From contig JAIOPV010000012.1 in assembly GCA_021413735.1 (NCBI GenBank), forward strand, positions 18,811 through 82,810: 64,000 nt of DNA, in the 5' to 3' direction. Positions 40,424 through 50,982 of the stretch are shown here, one piece after another (positions within the stretch are counted from its first letter, which is position 1; every line of letters begins with the position of its first letter). The position numbers and the translations under genes are program-made. The stretch comes from Planctomycetota bacterium. GTDB taxonomy: Bacteria > Planctomycetota > Planctomycetia > Gemmatales > Gemmataceae. The notes under the pieces were generated by a model. It saw only the letters and a list, made by a program, of their open reading frames with translations. It ran no database searches and had not been told where the DNA came from.

Positions 40424-40777
40424 GTGGCCGCTACGCCTGCGTCTTCGTTCACCCTCATCACCATGATGCTACCGGGACCGGATCGCAAGCGAGTTCCGAG
40501 CCCATACCACTTTCGGGTGACGTACCGAAACCCGAATACGGGCGAGCCAGGCTGCGTCGCAACCTGGGAAGTGCGAGGCGGTCGCGACGAGTACCAGATT
40601 TCACTGGAACGCAGCGACGCAGCCGAGATGATCTGGCACTGCACCTGCCCCGATGCGGTGTATCACGCCGAGTATCGGCACCATTGCGGGTGCAAGCACG
40701 TTCAGGGTTTGAAGCAAATCTACGAGACGCTTGGCAACCAGCCCGCGCGGCGTCAACCCGCACGAGCCGTTGCGTGA
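40424..40777 (+). CDS. Small SWIM-like/CxC-HxCxC zinc-binding protein
   Basis: GTG start at 40424 preceded by AAGGAG; WHCTCPDAVYHAEYRHHCGCKHVQGL. Confidence 0.7.
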   Translation: MAATPASSFTLITMMLPGPDRKRVPSPYHFRVTYRNPNTGEPGCVATWEVRGGRDEYQISLERSDAAEMIWHCTCPDAVYHAEYRHHCGCKHVQGLKQIYETLGNQPARRQPARAVA

Positions 40778-40787
40778 TCGGTGAGCG

Positions 40788-43700
40788 TTAAACCGACGTT
40801 GGGAACCGATCCTGGAGCGCGACGACCGTCAATTCGCGTTCCTTCAGCGCTCGACACGCCTCTGCTGCGGCCTGGGCTGCCGACAACGTCGTGATGCACG
40901 TCACGCGATTCGCAACCGCCTCTGCTCGAATCTTCCCTTCGTCGCTCGAACTGCCGCGACCGCTCGGCGTGTTGATGATGAGCGCCACCTGACCATTCTT
41001 CATGAAGTCGATCAGATTCGGTCGCCCCTCGGCAATCTTCGGCACTTCCTCCACCTTCACGCCATTCTGAACGAGTACGCGAGCGGTACCGCGAGTCGCG
41101 ATCAGCCGGAAACCCATATCGGCGAATGTGCGGGCAATCGGCACCACCGCTAACTTGTCACGTTCGGCGACCGAGATGAACACCGTTCCCGACGACGGCA
41201 GCGGCGCACTCGCGGCCATCTGCGACTTCGCGAACGCCATCGGCATCGAGTCGTCAATGCCCATCACTTCGCCCGTCGACTTCATTTCCGGCCCGAGGAT
41301 GATGTCCACGCCGGGGAACTTGTTGAACGGGAACACGCTCTCCTTGATCGAGTAGTGTTTCGGTACGACCTCATCCTTCACGTTCAGTTCGTCGAGCGTC
41401 TTGCCAACCATCACGAGCGCCGCGAGGCGTGCCAGCGGAACACCCGTCGCCTTCGACACGAACGGAATCGTGCGGCTCGCTCGTGGGTTCGCTTCGAGGA
41501 TGTAAACGTCTTGTGTGCCGTCGGCCTTCGGAGCCAGCACCGCGAACTGAATGTTCATCAACCCCTTCACGTTCAACGCGGTTGCCAGCTTGCGAGCCTG
41601 AACCTTGATGTCTTCCACGACCGCCGATTGCAGCGAGTGCGGCGGAATCACGCACGCTGAGTCGCCGGAGTGAATGCCGGCCTCTTCGATGTGCTGCATG
41701 ACGCCACCGATCACCGTGCGGTGGCCGTCGCTGAGGCAATCGACATCGACCTCCGTCGCATTCTCCAAGAACTGGTCGATGAGCACGGGTCGTTGCGGCG
41801 ACAGATCAGGCTCGACGCGGGTCATGTACGCGGTGAGTTCTTCCTCGGTGTACACGATCTTCATGTCGCGACCGCCGAGCACGAAACTCGGTCGTACCAG
41901 AATCGGAAAGCCGATTCGTCGCGCGACTCGCAACGCCTCGGCACGTTCGACGGCGGTGCCGTTCGCGGGTTGCTTCAGTCCAAGTTCCGTGATGAGCTTG
42001 GCGAACTTGCCGCGATCCTCAGCGACTTCGATGTTATCGACGCTCGTGCCGATGATCGGAACGCCGTTGATTTCCAGGGCTTTTGCGAGGTTTAGCGGGG
42101 TCTGGCCGCCGAACTGAACGATCGTTCCTTCCGGCTTCATACGGTCGTGGATGTTGAGCACGTCTTCGACCGTCAGCGGCTCGAAGAACAGGTGATCCGA
42201 TGTGTCGTAGTCGGTGCTGACCGTCTCCGGGTTCGAGTTCACCATGATGACTTCGTAACCCGCCGCACGCAGGGCGAACGCCGCTTGCACGCAGCAGTAG
42301 TCGAACTCGATCCCCTGGCCGATGCGGTTAGGGCCACCGCCAAGGATCATGATGCGTGGCTTGCCCGTAGACGGACGAACCTCATCCTCCCCGCGACCGA
42401 TCACTGACGACTGAGAACTGACAACTCCCCGTTCGTAGGTGCTGTAGTAGTACGGCGTGAACGCCTCGAACTCGGCGGCGCAAGTGTCCACGCTCTTGAA
42501 CACCGCTTCGATGCCGAACTCCTTGCGGACACGGCGAACGTCGGTTTCGGAGCAGTCCCACAGGAACGCAAGTTGACGATCCACGAAGCCGTTTTGCTTC
42601 GCCTTCAGGATCAGTTCTGGAGAAGCCTTCTCAAGCGAACCGCACTCGCGAAGTTCGTCTTCCATCTTCACAAGATCGTGAATCGCGTGCAGAAACCACG
42701 GGTCGATCTTCGTGCGAGCGAAGATATCCTCAACGCTCATGCCTTCCTTGAATGCGTAGCGAATGTACCAGATCCGCTCCGAATTCGGGGTCGCGAGCTT
42801 GTACGTGATTTCTTCGTGCGGCGGCTGGCGCGTCGTTCCCCAGCGGTCGCGCTTGTCGCAACCGAGGCCGAAGCGACCGACTTCCAACCCTCGCAGCGCC
42901 TTCTGAAGCGACTCCTTGAAAGTCCGGCCGATCGCCATCGTTTCGCCGACCGACTTCATTTGCGTGGTCAGCACCGGGTTCGCTTCGGGGAACTTCTCGA
43001 ACGCGAACCTCGGCACCTTCGTCACGACATAGTCAATGGTCGGCTCGAAGCACGCAGACAGGAACTGCCCGCCGGTCTTCTTCTCTCCCCCCATTCCCCG
43101 TGGCGTGGTGATGTCGTTGCTCAACTCGTCGAGCGTGAAACCGACTGCCAACTTCGCGGCGATCTTCGCGATGGGGAAACCCGTGGCCTTCGACGCCAGC
43201 GCCGAGGAGCGGCTGACACGCGGGTTCATCTCGATCACGATCATCCGCCCATCGACCGGGTTTGTCGCGAACTGGATGTTGCTGCCGCCCGTTTCGACGC
43301 CGATCTCGCGAATGATGATCTTCGCGGCGTCACGCATTCGCTGGTATTCCTTGTCACTCAGGGTCTGCGTCGGCGCCACCGTGATGCTGTCGCCGGTGTG
43401 AACGCCCATCGGGTCGAGGTTCTCGATCGAACACACGATGATGACGTTGTCGGCCTTGTCGCGCACCACTTCCAGTTCGTATTCCTTCCAGCCGATCACG
43501 GACTCTTCGACAAGCACTTCACCCACTGGAGAGAGGTCGATCCCCTTCGTGATGATCTCGATGAACTCTTCACGGTTGTACGCGATGCCGCCTCCGCTGC
43601 CACCCATCGTGAAACTCGGCCGCAACACGCAGGGTAATCCCACCTGCGTGAGGGCGTCCAACGCCTCTGCCAGCGACCGCACGACGAGCGATTTCGGCAC

Positions 43701-44126
43701 ACCAAGGCCGATCTTAACCATTGCGTCCTTGAACTTCTGGCGATCCTCGGCCTTGTCGATGACGTCGGCCTTCGCGCCGATCATCTCGACGCCGTACTTC
43801 TCCAGAACCTTGTGCTTCACAAGGTCCATCGCGGTGTTGAGGGCCGTTTGACCGCCGAGCGTTGGCAGCAGGGCGTCGGGCCGTTCCTTCGCGATGATCT
43901 TCTCGACGACCTGCCAGGTGATTGGCTCGATATAAGTGCGATCTGCCGTTTCGGGGTCGGTCATGATCGTCGCCGGGTTGGAATTCACCAGGACGACCGA
44001 ATACCCCTCCTCGCGGAGCGCTTTGCACGCCTGGGTTCCGGAATAGTCGAATTCACACGCTTGCCCGATGATAATGGGTCCGGACCCGATGAGCAGGATT
44101 TTCTTGATGTCGGTTCGCTTCGGCAT
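40788..44126 (-). CDS. carB: Carbamoyl-phosphate synthase large subunit
   Basis: [42 protein letters not shown]; duplicated ATP-grasp halves; [29 protein letters not shown]. Confidence 0.98.
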   Translation of the reverse strand: MPKRTDIKKILLIGSGPIIIGQACEFDYSGTQACKALREEGYSVVLVNSNPATIMTDPETADRTYIEPITWQVVEKIIAKERPDALLPTLGGQTALNTAMDLVKHKVLEKYGVEMIGAKADVIDKAEDRQKFKDAMVKIGLGVPKSLVVRSLAEALDALTQVGLPCVLRPSFTMGGSGGGIAYNREEFIEIITKGIDLSPVGEVLVEESVIGWKEYELEVVRDKADNVIIVCSIENLDPMGVHTGDSITVAPTQTLSDKEYQRMRDAAKIIIREIGVETGGSNIQFATNPVDGRMIVIEMNPRVSRSSALASKATGFPIAKIAAKLAVGFTLDELSNDITTPRGMGGEKKTGGQFLSACFEPTIDYVVTKVPRFAFEKFPEANPVLTTQMKSVGETMAIGRTFKESLQKALRGLEVGRFGLGCDKRDRWGTTRQPPHEEITYKLATPNSERIWYIRYAFKEGMSVEDIFARTKIDPWFLHAIHDLVKMEDELRECGSLEKASPELILKAKQNGFVDRQLAFLWDCSETDVRRVRKEFGIEAVFKSVDTCAAEFEAFTPYYYSTYERGVVSSQSSVIGRGEDEVRPSTGKPRIMILGGGPNRIGQGIEFDYCCVQAAFALRAAGYEVIMVNSNPETVSTDYDTSDHLFFEPLTVEDVLNIHDRMKPEGTIVQFGGQTPLNLAKALEINGVPIIGTSVDNIEVAEDRGKFAKLITELGLKQPANGTAVERAEALRVARRIGFPILVRPSFVLGGRDMKIVYTEEELTAYMTRVEPDLSPQRPVLIDQFLENATEVDVDCLSDGHRTVIGGVMQHIEEAGIHSGDSACVIPPHSLQSAVVEDIKVQARKLATALNVKGLMNIQFAVLAPKADGTQDVYILEANPRASRTIPFVSKATGVPLARLAALVMVGKTLDELNVKDEVVPKHYSIKESVFPFNKFPGVDIILGPEMKSTGEVMGIDDSMPMAFAKSQMAASAPLPSSGTVFISVAERDKLAVVPIARTFADMGFRLIATRGTARVLVQNGVKVEEVPKIAEGRPNLIDFMKNGQVALIINTPSGRGSSSDEGKIRAEAVANRVTCITTLSAAQAAAEACRALKERELTVVALQDRFPTSV

Positions 44127-44278
44127 AGTCGTTTCGTGAGCTAGTACAGACTCGGGGCAGCGCAAACTCCGAGTAACTTATGAACGGTGGCCGCTGCCAC
44201 CAAGGGTCCGGCGAATACTGGAAGTCGCAAGGGGATCGGGTAGCATGTCGCAGTGCGCCCTACCCGGAGAATCCAACC

Positions 44279-45175
44279 ATGTTTCGGCAACTCGTCACTC
44301 TCACCGTTCTCGTCGCGATGACTGTTGGATGTTCCAAGGGCGACATGCCCAGTGGTGATCCGAACAACCCCGGACCGGTCGAGGTAACCGATCCGAATGC
44401 GACTTACACCATCAAACTCCGGGACCAACAGACCGGCGACAAAACCGACATCGTGAAAACACGCAGCGGTTCCATGAGCGCGACGACCGCCAACGCGACG
44501 ACGACCGTGAAAGAAAAATCGAAGTTCGAGTACACCGAAAGTGTGATTGAAACGGCTCCCGGCGAGCCGCGACCCACGAAGGTGAGCCGCGCTTACAAGG
44601 TCGCCGAGAAGGCCGATCAGAAGGGCGACATGCACAACCTTTCCTACGCCGCAAAGACGGTGACCATCGAGAAGTACGCAAAGGGCTACAAGATCACTGC
44701 CGACGGGAAATCCTTGCCCGTTCAGGAACAGGTCGAACTGGGTGACGATATCGCGGGTGGCCGCGGAAACTTCGACGGGATGCTTCCGAAATCGGCTGTT
44801 AAGGTTGGCGAGGAATGGACGGTTGACATCGCGGCAGTCAAGGGAATCTCGGGGAAGATGCCGTTCGAGTACCACAAGGAAAAGAGCAAGATCACGGGCA
44901 AACTGGTCCGTGCGTACAAGAAGGACGGTCAGCAGTGGGGTGTGATCGACTGGAAGATCGCGTTGGTCTTCGACACGCACGCCCCGAACGGATCGCCGAT
45001 CCGAGGCTCGCTGCCTTCCCAGATGATTTACGACACCGTGATTGATGGGTCAGCTCGGGCCGGCACGCTCAAGATCACGATGAACGGCAGCATCGACCAT
45101 CGCGACGCTCTCGGTCACGAGGTGAAGATGACGATTGAGGGAGTGCAGGAGCAAACCTTCACGCCCGTGAAGTAA
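44279..45175 (+). CDS. Secreted lipoprotein, member 1 of 3 tandem paralogs
   Basis: Lipobox AMTVGCSKG; DPNATYTIKLRDQQTGDKTDIVKTRSGS; AVKVGEEWTVD. Confidence 0.75.
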   Translation: MFRQLVTLTVLVAMTVGCSKGDMPSGDPNNPGPVEVTDPNATYTIKLRDQQTGDKTDIVKTRSGSMSATTANATTTVKEKSKFEYTESVIETAPGEPRPTKVSRAYKVAEKADQKGDMHNLSYAAKTVTIEKYAKGYKITADGKSLPVQEQVELGDDIAGGRGNFDGMLPKSAVKVGEEWTVDIAAVKGISGKMPFEYHKEKSKITGKLVRAYKKDGQQWGVIDWKIALVFDTHAPNGSPIRGSLPSQMIYDTVIDGSARAGTLKITMNGSIDHRDALGHEVKMTIEGVQEQTFTPVK

Positions 45176-45215
45176 CGGTTCCGATATCCGGTTCACTCAG
45201 TTTGGAGAATCGCCC

Positions 45216-46082
45216 ATGCGACAGTTCGGATTCGCGGCAATCGTGGTTGGCCTGTTGGCGGTTTCCGCCTCCGGTCAAGAAGCGGTGACGATCAAGATTT
45301 CACGCGTCAAGTCTGGCGATCGCGTGAAGATCACCAAGACTGAAACAGATTCGGAGTCCACGACGTTCGGGGTAGCCGGAAAAGAAGAGGCGAAGTCGGA
45401 AAACAAGTCGAAGTCGATGGTGTACGTGGATGAGATCATCGTTGCGGCCGAGAAAAAAGGCCCGGCGATCAAATTGATTCGCACTTACGAGAAGTACGAG
45501 AACTCAACACCCGAACCTGGCATGTCTGCCCCGCCCTTGAAGGTCGCCATTCAGATCGAAAAGAAGGACAACAAGTACACGTACACCGTGGATGGCAAGC
45601 CAGTCGAGAAAGAGGTCGCGGCGTTACTCGATACCGAGTTTATGAAGCCGATATCTGATGTCGATGACGAAGACCTGTTGCCAAAGGGGCCGATCAAGCC
45701 CGGCGAAACGTGGAAGCCCAACACCGCCAAACTGCTCAAGGATCTCGCAGGGGATGGGAAGCTCCTCACCGACGAAGAGAAGTCGACGATTGTCTGCAAA
45801 CTCGTGAGCGCGACGAAGAAGAATGACAAGCAATACGGCGTCATCGAGCTCAAGGTTGACCTGGCGGTGAAAGCGATCGGGGGCAAGAAAGAGATTCTTA
45901 TCAAGTCAGGCAAGATGACGTTCACCATGACCGGTAACGTTTGCCTTGATGGAACCGATCCGTCGGAGACCTCCACGGACGAGATGAGTTTCGTGATGGA
46001 AGCGGTAGTGAACGACATTCCCTTCAAGTTCGTGGCGAAGGGGACGAAGAAGGAAACGAGGGAACTGCTGCCGAAGAAGTAA
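45216..46082 (+). CDS. Secreted protein, member 2 of 3 tandem paralogs
   Basis: MRQFGFAAIVVGLLAVSASGQEAVTIKISRVKSGDRVKITKTE; GPIKPGETWKPN; ends ELLPKK. Confidence 0.8.
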   Translation: MRQFGFAAIVVGLLAVSASGQEAVTIKISRVKSGDRVKITKTETDSESTTFGVAGKEEAKSENKSKSMVYVDEIIVAAEKKGPAIKLIRTYEKYENSTPEPGMSAPPLKVAIQIEKKDNKYTYTVDGKPVEKEVAALLDTEFMKPISDVDDEDLLPKGPIKPGETWKPNTAKLLKDLAGDGKLLTDEEKSTIVCKLVSATKKNDKQYGVIELKVDLAVKAIGGKKEILIKSGKMTFTMTGNVCLDGTDPSETSTDEMSFVMEAVVNDIPFKFVAKGTKKETRELLPKK

Positions 46083-46126
46083 TGTGAGTCGAAAACGTCC
46101 GATCATTCCACGTTCGGGAGATGGCA

Positions 46127-46996
46127 ATGCGACAGTTCGGATTCGCAGGGATTGTGGTTGGGTTGTTGGCCATGTCCGCTGTCGGGCAAGAGGCTGTCAC
46201 GATCAAGGTTGGCAAACCTGCCGCCAGCGATCGCGTCAAAGTGACCAAGAACGAGAAGATGAACTCGAAAGTCAACTTCTCGGTTGCAGGTAAAGCCGAA
46301 ACCAAGGAGGACACGGAATCCAAGGTGATCGTGTACACCGACGAAATCATCACGGCAACCGAAGGAGCGGGAAAGCCAGTCAAGTTGAAGCGCACATACG
46401 AAAAGTATGAGGTGACAAAAGGTGGGAAGGATCTCGGCGGGCCACCGCTGAACACCGTCATTCTGATCGAGAAGAAAGACGGCAAGTTCACGTTCACCGT
46501 TGACGACAAACCACTCGATGGCCCGTTCGCCACGAAGCTCTCGGCCGAGTTCGACCGCAGTGCAGGCAGCCCAACCGTCGAGCAGCTACTTCCTGGCAAA
46601 CCGGTCAAACCCGGCGACACCTGGAAGATTGACGTCTCGAAGCTGCCGGGTCTGACTGGCGGCCAGGCAGGGATGGTCATCGACGCGGACACGAGCGAAC
46701 TGACCGGGAAGTTAGTGAAGACGTACCAGAAGGGCGGCAAGCAGTACGGGACTCTGGAGTTCACGGGTCAGATCGGGATCAAGAGCCTCGGAGAGAAGTC
46801 GCCGTTGAAGCTGAAGGCGGGGGCCAAGATGGGGCTGAAGATGGTAGCGGATGCGTGCATCGATGGAACGGACCCATCCGGGAAGATGACCGGAACGCTC
46901 TCGATCAAGATGGAAGGCGACGGCGGCGGGATTAGCCTGAGCATCACCGCCGACGGCACCATCGGCTCAAGCGACGAGTTGCTGCCAAAGAAGTGA
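46127..46996 (+). CDS. Secreted protein, member 3 of 3 tandem paralogs
   Basis: MRQFGFAGIVVGLLAMSAVGQEAVTIKVGKPAASDRVKVTKNE; GKPVKPGDTWKID; ends ELLPKK. Nearly identical N-terminus to member 2. Confidence 0.8.
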   Translation: MRQFGFAGIVVGLLAMSAVGQEAVTIKVGKPAASDRVKVTKNEKMNSKVNFSVAGKAETKEDTESKVIVYTDEIITATEGAGKPVKLKRTYEKYEVTKGGKDLGGPPLNTVILIEKKDGKFTFTVDDKPLDGPFATKLSAEFDRSAGSPTVEQLLPGKPVKPGDTWKIDVSKLPGLTGGQAGMVIDADTSELTGKLVKTYQKGGKQYGTLEFTGQIGIKSLGEKSPLKLKAGAKMGLKMVADACIDGTDPSGKMTGTLSIKMEGDGGGISLSITADGTIGSSDELLPKK

Positions 46997-47020
46997 GATC
47001 GATCCGAATTGTCGCAACGC

Positions 47021-47046
47021 AACCCTCGGAAACCGGGGGTTGTTTC
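47021..47046 (+). terminator. Rho-independent-like terminator after the paralog cluster
   Basis: AACCCTCGG-AAA-CCGGGGGTT then GTTT. Confidence 0.75.
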
Positions 47047-47109
47047 GTTGAGCCGCTCACGGCTTCGCAGAGCCACGTGATTGCCAGGTGAGGGTAAAGT
47101 GATAAGGTA

Positions 47110-47292
47110 ATGCCCGACGGGTGTTCGCGTGGTGATTCCGCCACATGAACCGAAGAGGGAAGCCGGTGAGAATCCGGCGCAGGGCCGCTGCTGTGTTCGG
47201 TCAGAGTCCGGGCAAAACGCCACTGCGGGAAACCGTGGGAAGGCCGCTCGACTCGTAAAGAACCGAGAGTCAGAAGACCTGCCCGTCGCATT
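47110..47292 (+). ncRNA. Cobalamin (AdoCbl/B12) riboswitch
   Basis: GAAGAGGGAAGCCGGTGAGAATCCGGCGCAGGGCCGCTGCTGTG...CGCCACTGCGGGAAACCGTGGGAAGGCCGC...GAGTCAGAAGACCTGCC. Closing stem GACGGG (47116-47121) with CCCGTC (47282-47287). Confidence 0.92.
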
Positions 47293-47467
47293 CCGCGGCA
47301 TCTGAGTGAATGAAAACTCGGATGTCGCTTGTCGTTCGGGGCCTCGGTTCCAGGCTTCCGGGCGGGCCGGTTATGTCCCGCGCTGCAAGTCGCAGCCACC
47401 GCCCCGTTCCGTTCCTGGATTGCGCCCCGACTCGTCCGCCCGACCCGGCGGACAGGAGCGAAGTCCA

Positions 47468-48283
47468 ATGGTCCGTTCTCTTCGAGTGCTTCCCCCACGC
47501 CAAGCCTTCACGCTGATCGAACTGCTGGTTGTCATCGCGATCATCGCGGTGCTGATCGGGCTGCTGTTGCCTGCCGTGCAAAAGGTGCGAATGGCCGCGG
47601 CTCGGGCGAAGGGTCAGAGCAACCTCAAGCAACTCGCCCTCTCGTTGCACAACTACGAGTCTGCGCAACAGAAGTTCCCGCCGCACACGGACTCTTCCGC
47701 AGCGTGGCCGAATGCGAAGAACTGGTTTGGGTCGAGCGTGAGCAATACTTCCGCACCTTACAACGTCCTGTCGGTTGACCCGACTGCTGGGATTCTGACG
47801 CCGTACTACGAGAACAATGTGCGGGTGAACAACTGCCCGATGTTCGATGCCTATCCCATCAGCAAGATCTATAGCGGCCTGACGGCGGGCTACGCTTACA
47901 ACCGCCACATCTCGAACGAACCCGCGTGGCCGAATCCAATCACCGGCAAGCGATTCGGAGACTTCCAGGCCACGTCGGCGACGGTTGCGTTCGCGGAAGT
48001 AGTTCAACTTCAGAGCAACGGCACTCTTCAGGAACCACTCGGGGGTTACTTTGGTTCGCCGTATGTCGCGAGCAAAGCCATTACGTCCTCGGCGGTGACT
48101 GCATCTCAGTTTCGGTTTGCGGGTGTCTGCAATGTCGCGTTCCTGGATGGCCACGTTGAAACCCGCACGCCGGTTGATTTGCCGTCGATTGCACCGTTTA
48201 CCCAGGCGACTTGGGACACGGCGAAGACGAAGTATTCGCTTGGATTTCTGACAAGCAATGCGACCGAGTACACTGGACAGTGA
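47468..48283 (+). CDS. DUF1559-type pseudopilin-like protein downstream of the cobalamin riboswitch
   Basis: [56 protein letters not shown]-terminal [19 protein letters not shown] 47468 preceded by ACAGGAGCG. Confidence 0.92.
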   Translation: MVRSLRVLPPRQAFTLIELLVVIAIIAVLIGLLLPAVQKVRMAAARAKGQSNLKQLALSLHNYESAQQKFPPHTDSSAAWPNAKNWFGSSVSNTSAPYNVLSVDPTAGILTPYYENNVRVNNCPMFDAYPISKIYSGLTAGYAYNRHISNEPAWPNPITGKRFGDFQATSATVAFAEVVQLQSNGTLQEPLGGYFGSPYVASKAITSSAVTASQFRFAGVCNVAFLDGHVETRTPVDLPSIAPFTQATWDTAKTKYSLGFLTSNATEYTGQ

Positions 48284-48295
48284 TTCGCTCGCTTG

Positions 48296-48322
48296 GCGTC
48301 GCCCCTCCAAGTGGGGTGACGC
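48296..48322 (+). terminator. Hairpin between DUF1559-like and SGNH genes
   Basis: GCGTCGCCCC...GGGGTGACGC with one G-T pair. Confidence 0.5.
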
Positions 48323-48339
48323 ATTCAAGGGGTTGTCCG

Positions 48340-48969
48340 ATGAGCCACGTCGTTCTGCTCGGCGATTCGATCTTCGATAACGAAGCCTACGTTCCGGATC
48401 GCCCGGCGGTGATCGATCAGGTTCGGCGTGGCCTTCCTCCTAGCTGGAACGCAACACTTGTTGCCGTGGATGGACACGTCATCGAGGACATCGAGAGGCA
48501 GTTGAAGCAGGTGCCGCAAACCGCGACGCATTTCGTGATAAGCGTCGGTGGGAACAACGCGTTGCAGGCGAGCCTGTTACTGAACGACCCGGCCAGCACT
48601 GTCGGCGATGCACTCGCCCAACTGGCTGCTGAGGCAGACAAGTTTCGTGCGGTGTATGTCGAGATGCTACGTGGGGTGTTGGAACTCGGGAAGCCGACGT
48701 GTATCTGCACGATTTACGACGCAGTTCCAGTGATCGGACCAGCGGAACGAGCCGCACTCGCGGGCTTCAACGACATCATCACGCGAGCCGCGAATCTCGT
48801 CGGGCTTCCGCTGATTGACCTGCGAGTGATCTGCAACCACCCCGATGATTACTCGCCGTTGTCGCCGATTGAGCCGTCGGTGGTCGGCGGAGCGAAGATC
48901 GCCGACGCGATCTGTCGGATGCTTGCGGGCCACGACTTCACCGCAGACCGTTGCACGGTCTGGGTGTAA
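48340..48969 (+). CDS. SGNH/GDSL hydrolase family protein
   Basis: HVVLLGDSIFDNEAYV (GDS block), FVISVGGNNALQ (GxN), LPLIDLRVICNHPDDYSPLSPIEPS. Confidence 0.85.
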   Translation: MSHVVLLGDSIFDNEAYVPDRPAVIDQVRRGLPPSWNATLVAVDGHVIEDIERQLKQVPQTATHFVISVGGNNALQASLLLNDPASTVGDALAQLAAEADKFRAVYVEMLRGVLELGKPTCICTIYDAVPVIGPAERAALAGFNDIITRAANLVGLPLIDLRVICNHPDDYSPLSPIEPSVVGGAKIADAICRMLAGHDFTADRCTVWV

Positions 48970-49054
48970 TAATTGGTGCTGGAATGAGGTGATGTTGTCT
49001 TTTCTCTGTGGAGCGCGGGTGGTTCGCTGGCGAGCGGTCCACGGAGGGAACCAA

Positions 49055-50512
49055 TCACGCCAAGATGTCTTTCACGACGGTGCCGGCCACGTCGGTCAGA
49101 CGGAAGTCGCGGCCGTTGTAGCGATACGTCAGCTTCTTGTGGTCGAGCCCCATCAGGTGAAGCACGGTCGCGTGGAAGTCGTTGACGCTCACGCGATTCT
49201 CTTCTGCCTTGAAGCCGATCTCATCCGACGCCCCGTAGCTGACGCCGCCCTTCACGCCGCCGCCGGCCATCCAGTACGTGATTGCGTGTGGGTTGTGGTC
49301 ACGCCCCGCGTTCCCCTTCTGCACGATCGGCAACCGACCGAACTCGCCGCCCCAGATTACGAGCGTGTCGTCGAGCAAACCGCGACGGCTCAGGTCTTCG
49401 AGCAACCCCGCGATCGGCTGATCCGTTTCCTGTGCGAACCCGCCGTGGTTCTTCGCGATGTTGTTGTGGCCGTCCCAACTCAGATCGTTCTCCATGCCGC
49501 CGCTGTAAATCTGCACGAAGCGAACGCCGCGTTCCACGAGCCGACGCGCGATGAGGCACTGCTTCGCGAAGTGTGTCGCCTTCGGATTGTCGAGGCCGTA
49601 CAGCTTCTTGGTTTCTTGCGTTTCCTTGTTGAGATCGAGCGCATCCGGAGCGGCCATCTGCATCCGATACGCCAGCTCGAATGTCTCGACGCGAGCCGTG
49701 AGTTCCGGTTCGTTGGGAGTCTTCGCGGCACCTTGCTTGTTCAACTTCGCGAGCAGATCGAGTTGCTGACGCTGCCGGTCGGCGGTGAGGTCGGTTGGCC
49801 GTGTGAGGTTCTCGATCGGTTCGCCCTGCGGCTTGAATGCGGTGCCCTGGTAGACTGTCGGCAGGAACCCCGCACCCCAGTTCAGCGAGTGACCTTTCGG
49901 GATGCCGCGACCGAGCGTGTCGTACATGACGCAGAACGCGGGCAGGCTCTGCGACTCGGTGCCGAGGCCATACGTGACCCAACTGCCGACGCACGGGAAG
50001 CCCATGCGAGCCATGCCGGTATTCATCTTGAAGAGCGCCGGCGAGTGGTTGTTCGAGTCGCTCCACAGCGAATGGATGAACGCCATCTTGTCGACGTGCT
50101 TCGCCATGTGCGGGAAGATTTCCGACACCATTTTGCCGCACTGTCCGTGCTTCGCCCACTTGAACGGCGACTTCATCAGCGGCCCGACCTGCCCTGTGAA
50201 GAAGCCTGTGTTCGGGTCGAAGCCTTTGAGTTCTTGGCCGTCCTTCTTTTCGAGTTCGGGCTTGTAATCCCAGGTGTCAACCTGCGACGGCCCGCCGTTC
50301 ATGAACAGCCAGATGACTCGCTTGGCCTTCGCGGGGAAGTGCGGTTCGTGCGGCGTGAGCGGCCCCGGCGTGACGGTAGTTTTCGGTTCGTCGGCACGGA
50401 GTAGGTCGGCGAGCGCGAGCATGCCGAAGCCACCGCCGGCGCGGCTCAGGAACTCACGACGGGAGTTGTAGGCAGCTTCTGGCGACGCGAACCAGCGTGG
50501 GAAGTCGAGCAT
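49055..50512 (-). CDS. DUF1501 domain-containing protein
   Basis: RREFLSRAGGGFGMLAL (Tat-like), WLFMNGGPSQVDTWDYKPELEKK, AGRDHNPHAITYWMAGGGVKGG, FHATVLHLMGLDHKKLTYRYNGRDFRLTDVAG. Confidence 0.95.
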   Translation of the reverse strand: MLDFPRWFASPEAAYNSRREFLSRAGGGFGMLALADLLRADEPKTTVTPGPLTPHEPHFPAKAKRVIWLFMNGGPSQVDTWDYKPELEKKDGQELKGFDPNTGFFTGQVGPLMKSPFKWAKHGQCGKMVSEIFPHMAKHVDKMAFIHSLWSDSNNHSPALFKMNTGMARMGFPCVGSWVTYGLGTESQSLPAFCVMYDTLGRGIPKGHSLNWGAGFLPTVYQGTAFKPQGEPIENLTRPTDLTADRQRQQLDLLAKLNKQGAAKTPNEPELTARVETFELAYRMQMAAPDALDLNKETQETKKLYGLDNPKATHFAKQCLIARRLVERGVRFVQIYSGGMENDLSWDGHNNIAKNHGGFAQETDQPIAGLLEDLSRRGLLDDTLVIWGGEFGRLPIVQKGNAGRDHNPHAITYWMAGGGVKGGVSYGASDEIGFKAEENRVSVNDFHATVLHLMGLDHKKLTYRYNGRDFRLTDVAGTVVKDILA

Positions 50513-50708
50513 GAGGAGATCCGGTTGTCGTTTTCGTGGCGGGAGCGGACGCTTGCTGTGGGCAACGGCGGTTCAATGAAGATTAACCCGCAGAGGCGGC
50601 GACAGCAAGCGCGTGAGATTCGCCACCTCGTCCCGGAGTCAACGCTTCACGAGAGTCAAACGTGAAACTCGCTGCAATTTGATTCCGGACGACTTCCCCA
50701 CCCCACGT

Positions 50709-50788
50709 CCGGAAACAACCGTTTCAGACCCGGAATCACCATTTCAGGTCCGGAACCATCCACTCTCGTCCGGAAGAAACTCTATCAG
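50709..50788. repeat. Degenerate ~20-21 bp tandem repeat, ~4 units starting CCGGAA
   Basis: CCGGAAACAACCGTTTCAGAC / CCGGAATCACCATTTCAGGT / CCGGAACCATCCACTCTCGT / CCGGAAGAAACTCTATCAG. Confidence 0.7.
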
Positions 50789-50982
50789 AACGACGCTGTT
50801 CGCCGCATCCCACGAGAAACAAATCACTTGCGAATTTCGACCGCAATTCATGCCACACAGAACCGCCGAGCTCACTCCGGAATCAAGTAATACCCTTTGC
50901 CACCGCCCCAATCGTAGCGCATGGAACTGATAGTCACTTCACGCCGCCACTCTTGGCGGCAGCGTATTTTCAGGTCGCCGCA

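Noticed and set aside
42573-43637. 354-aa plus-strand ORF inside carB
   Set aside because: carB is unambiguous on the minus strand; the antisense ORF has no recognisable domain.
48845-50404. 519-aa plus-strand ORF opposite the DUF1501 gene
   Set aside because: Antisense to a well-supported gene; sequence is low-complexity Arg/His/Val-rich, typical of the shadow frame in GC-rich DNA.
50709-50788. Tandem CCGGAA units considered as CRISPR
   Set aside because: Units are degenerate, contiguous and lack spacers or cas genes.
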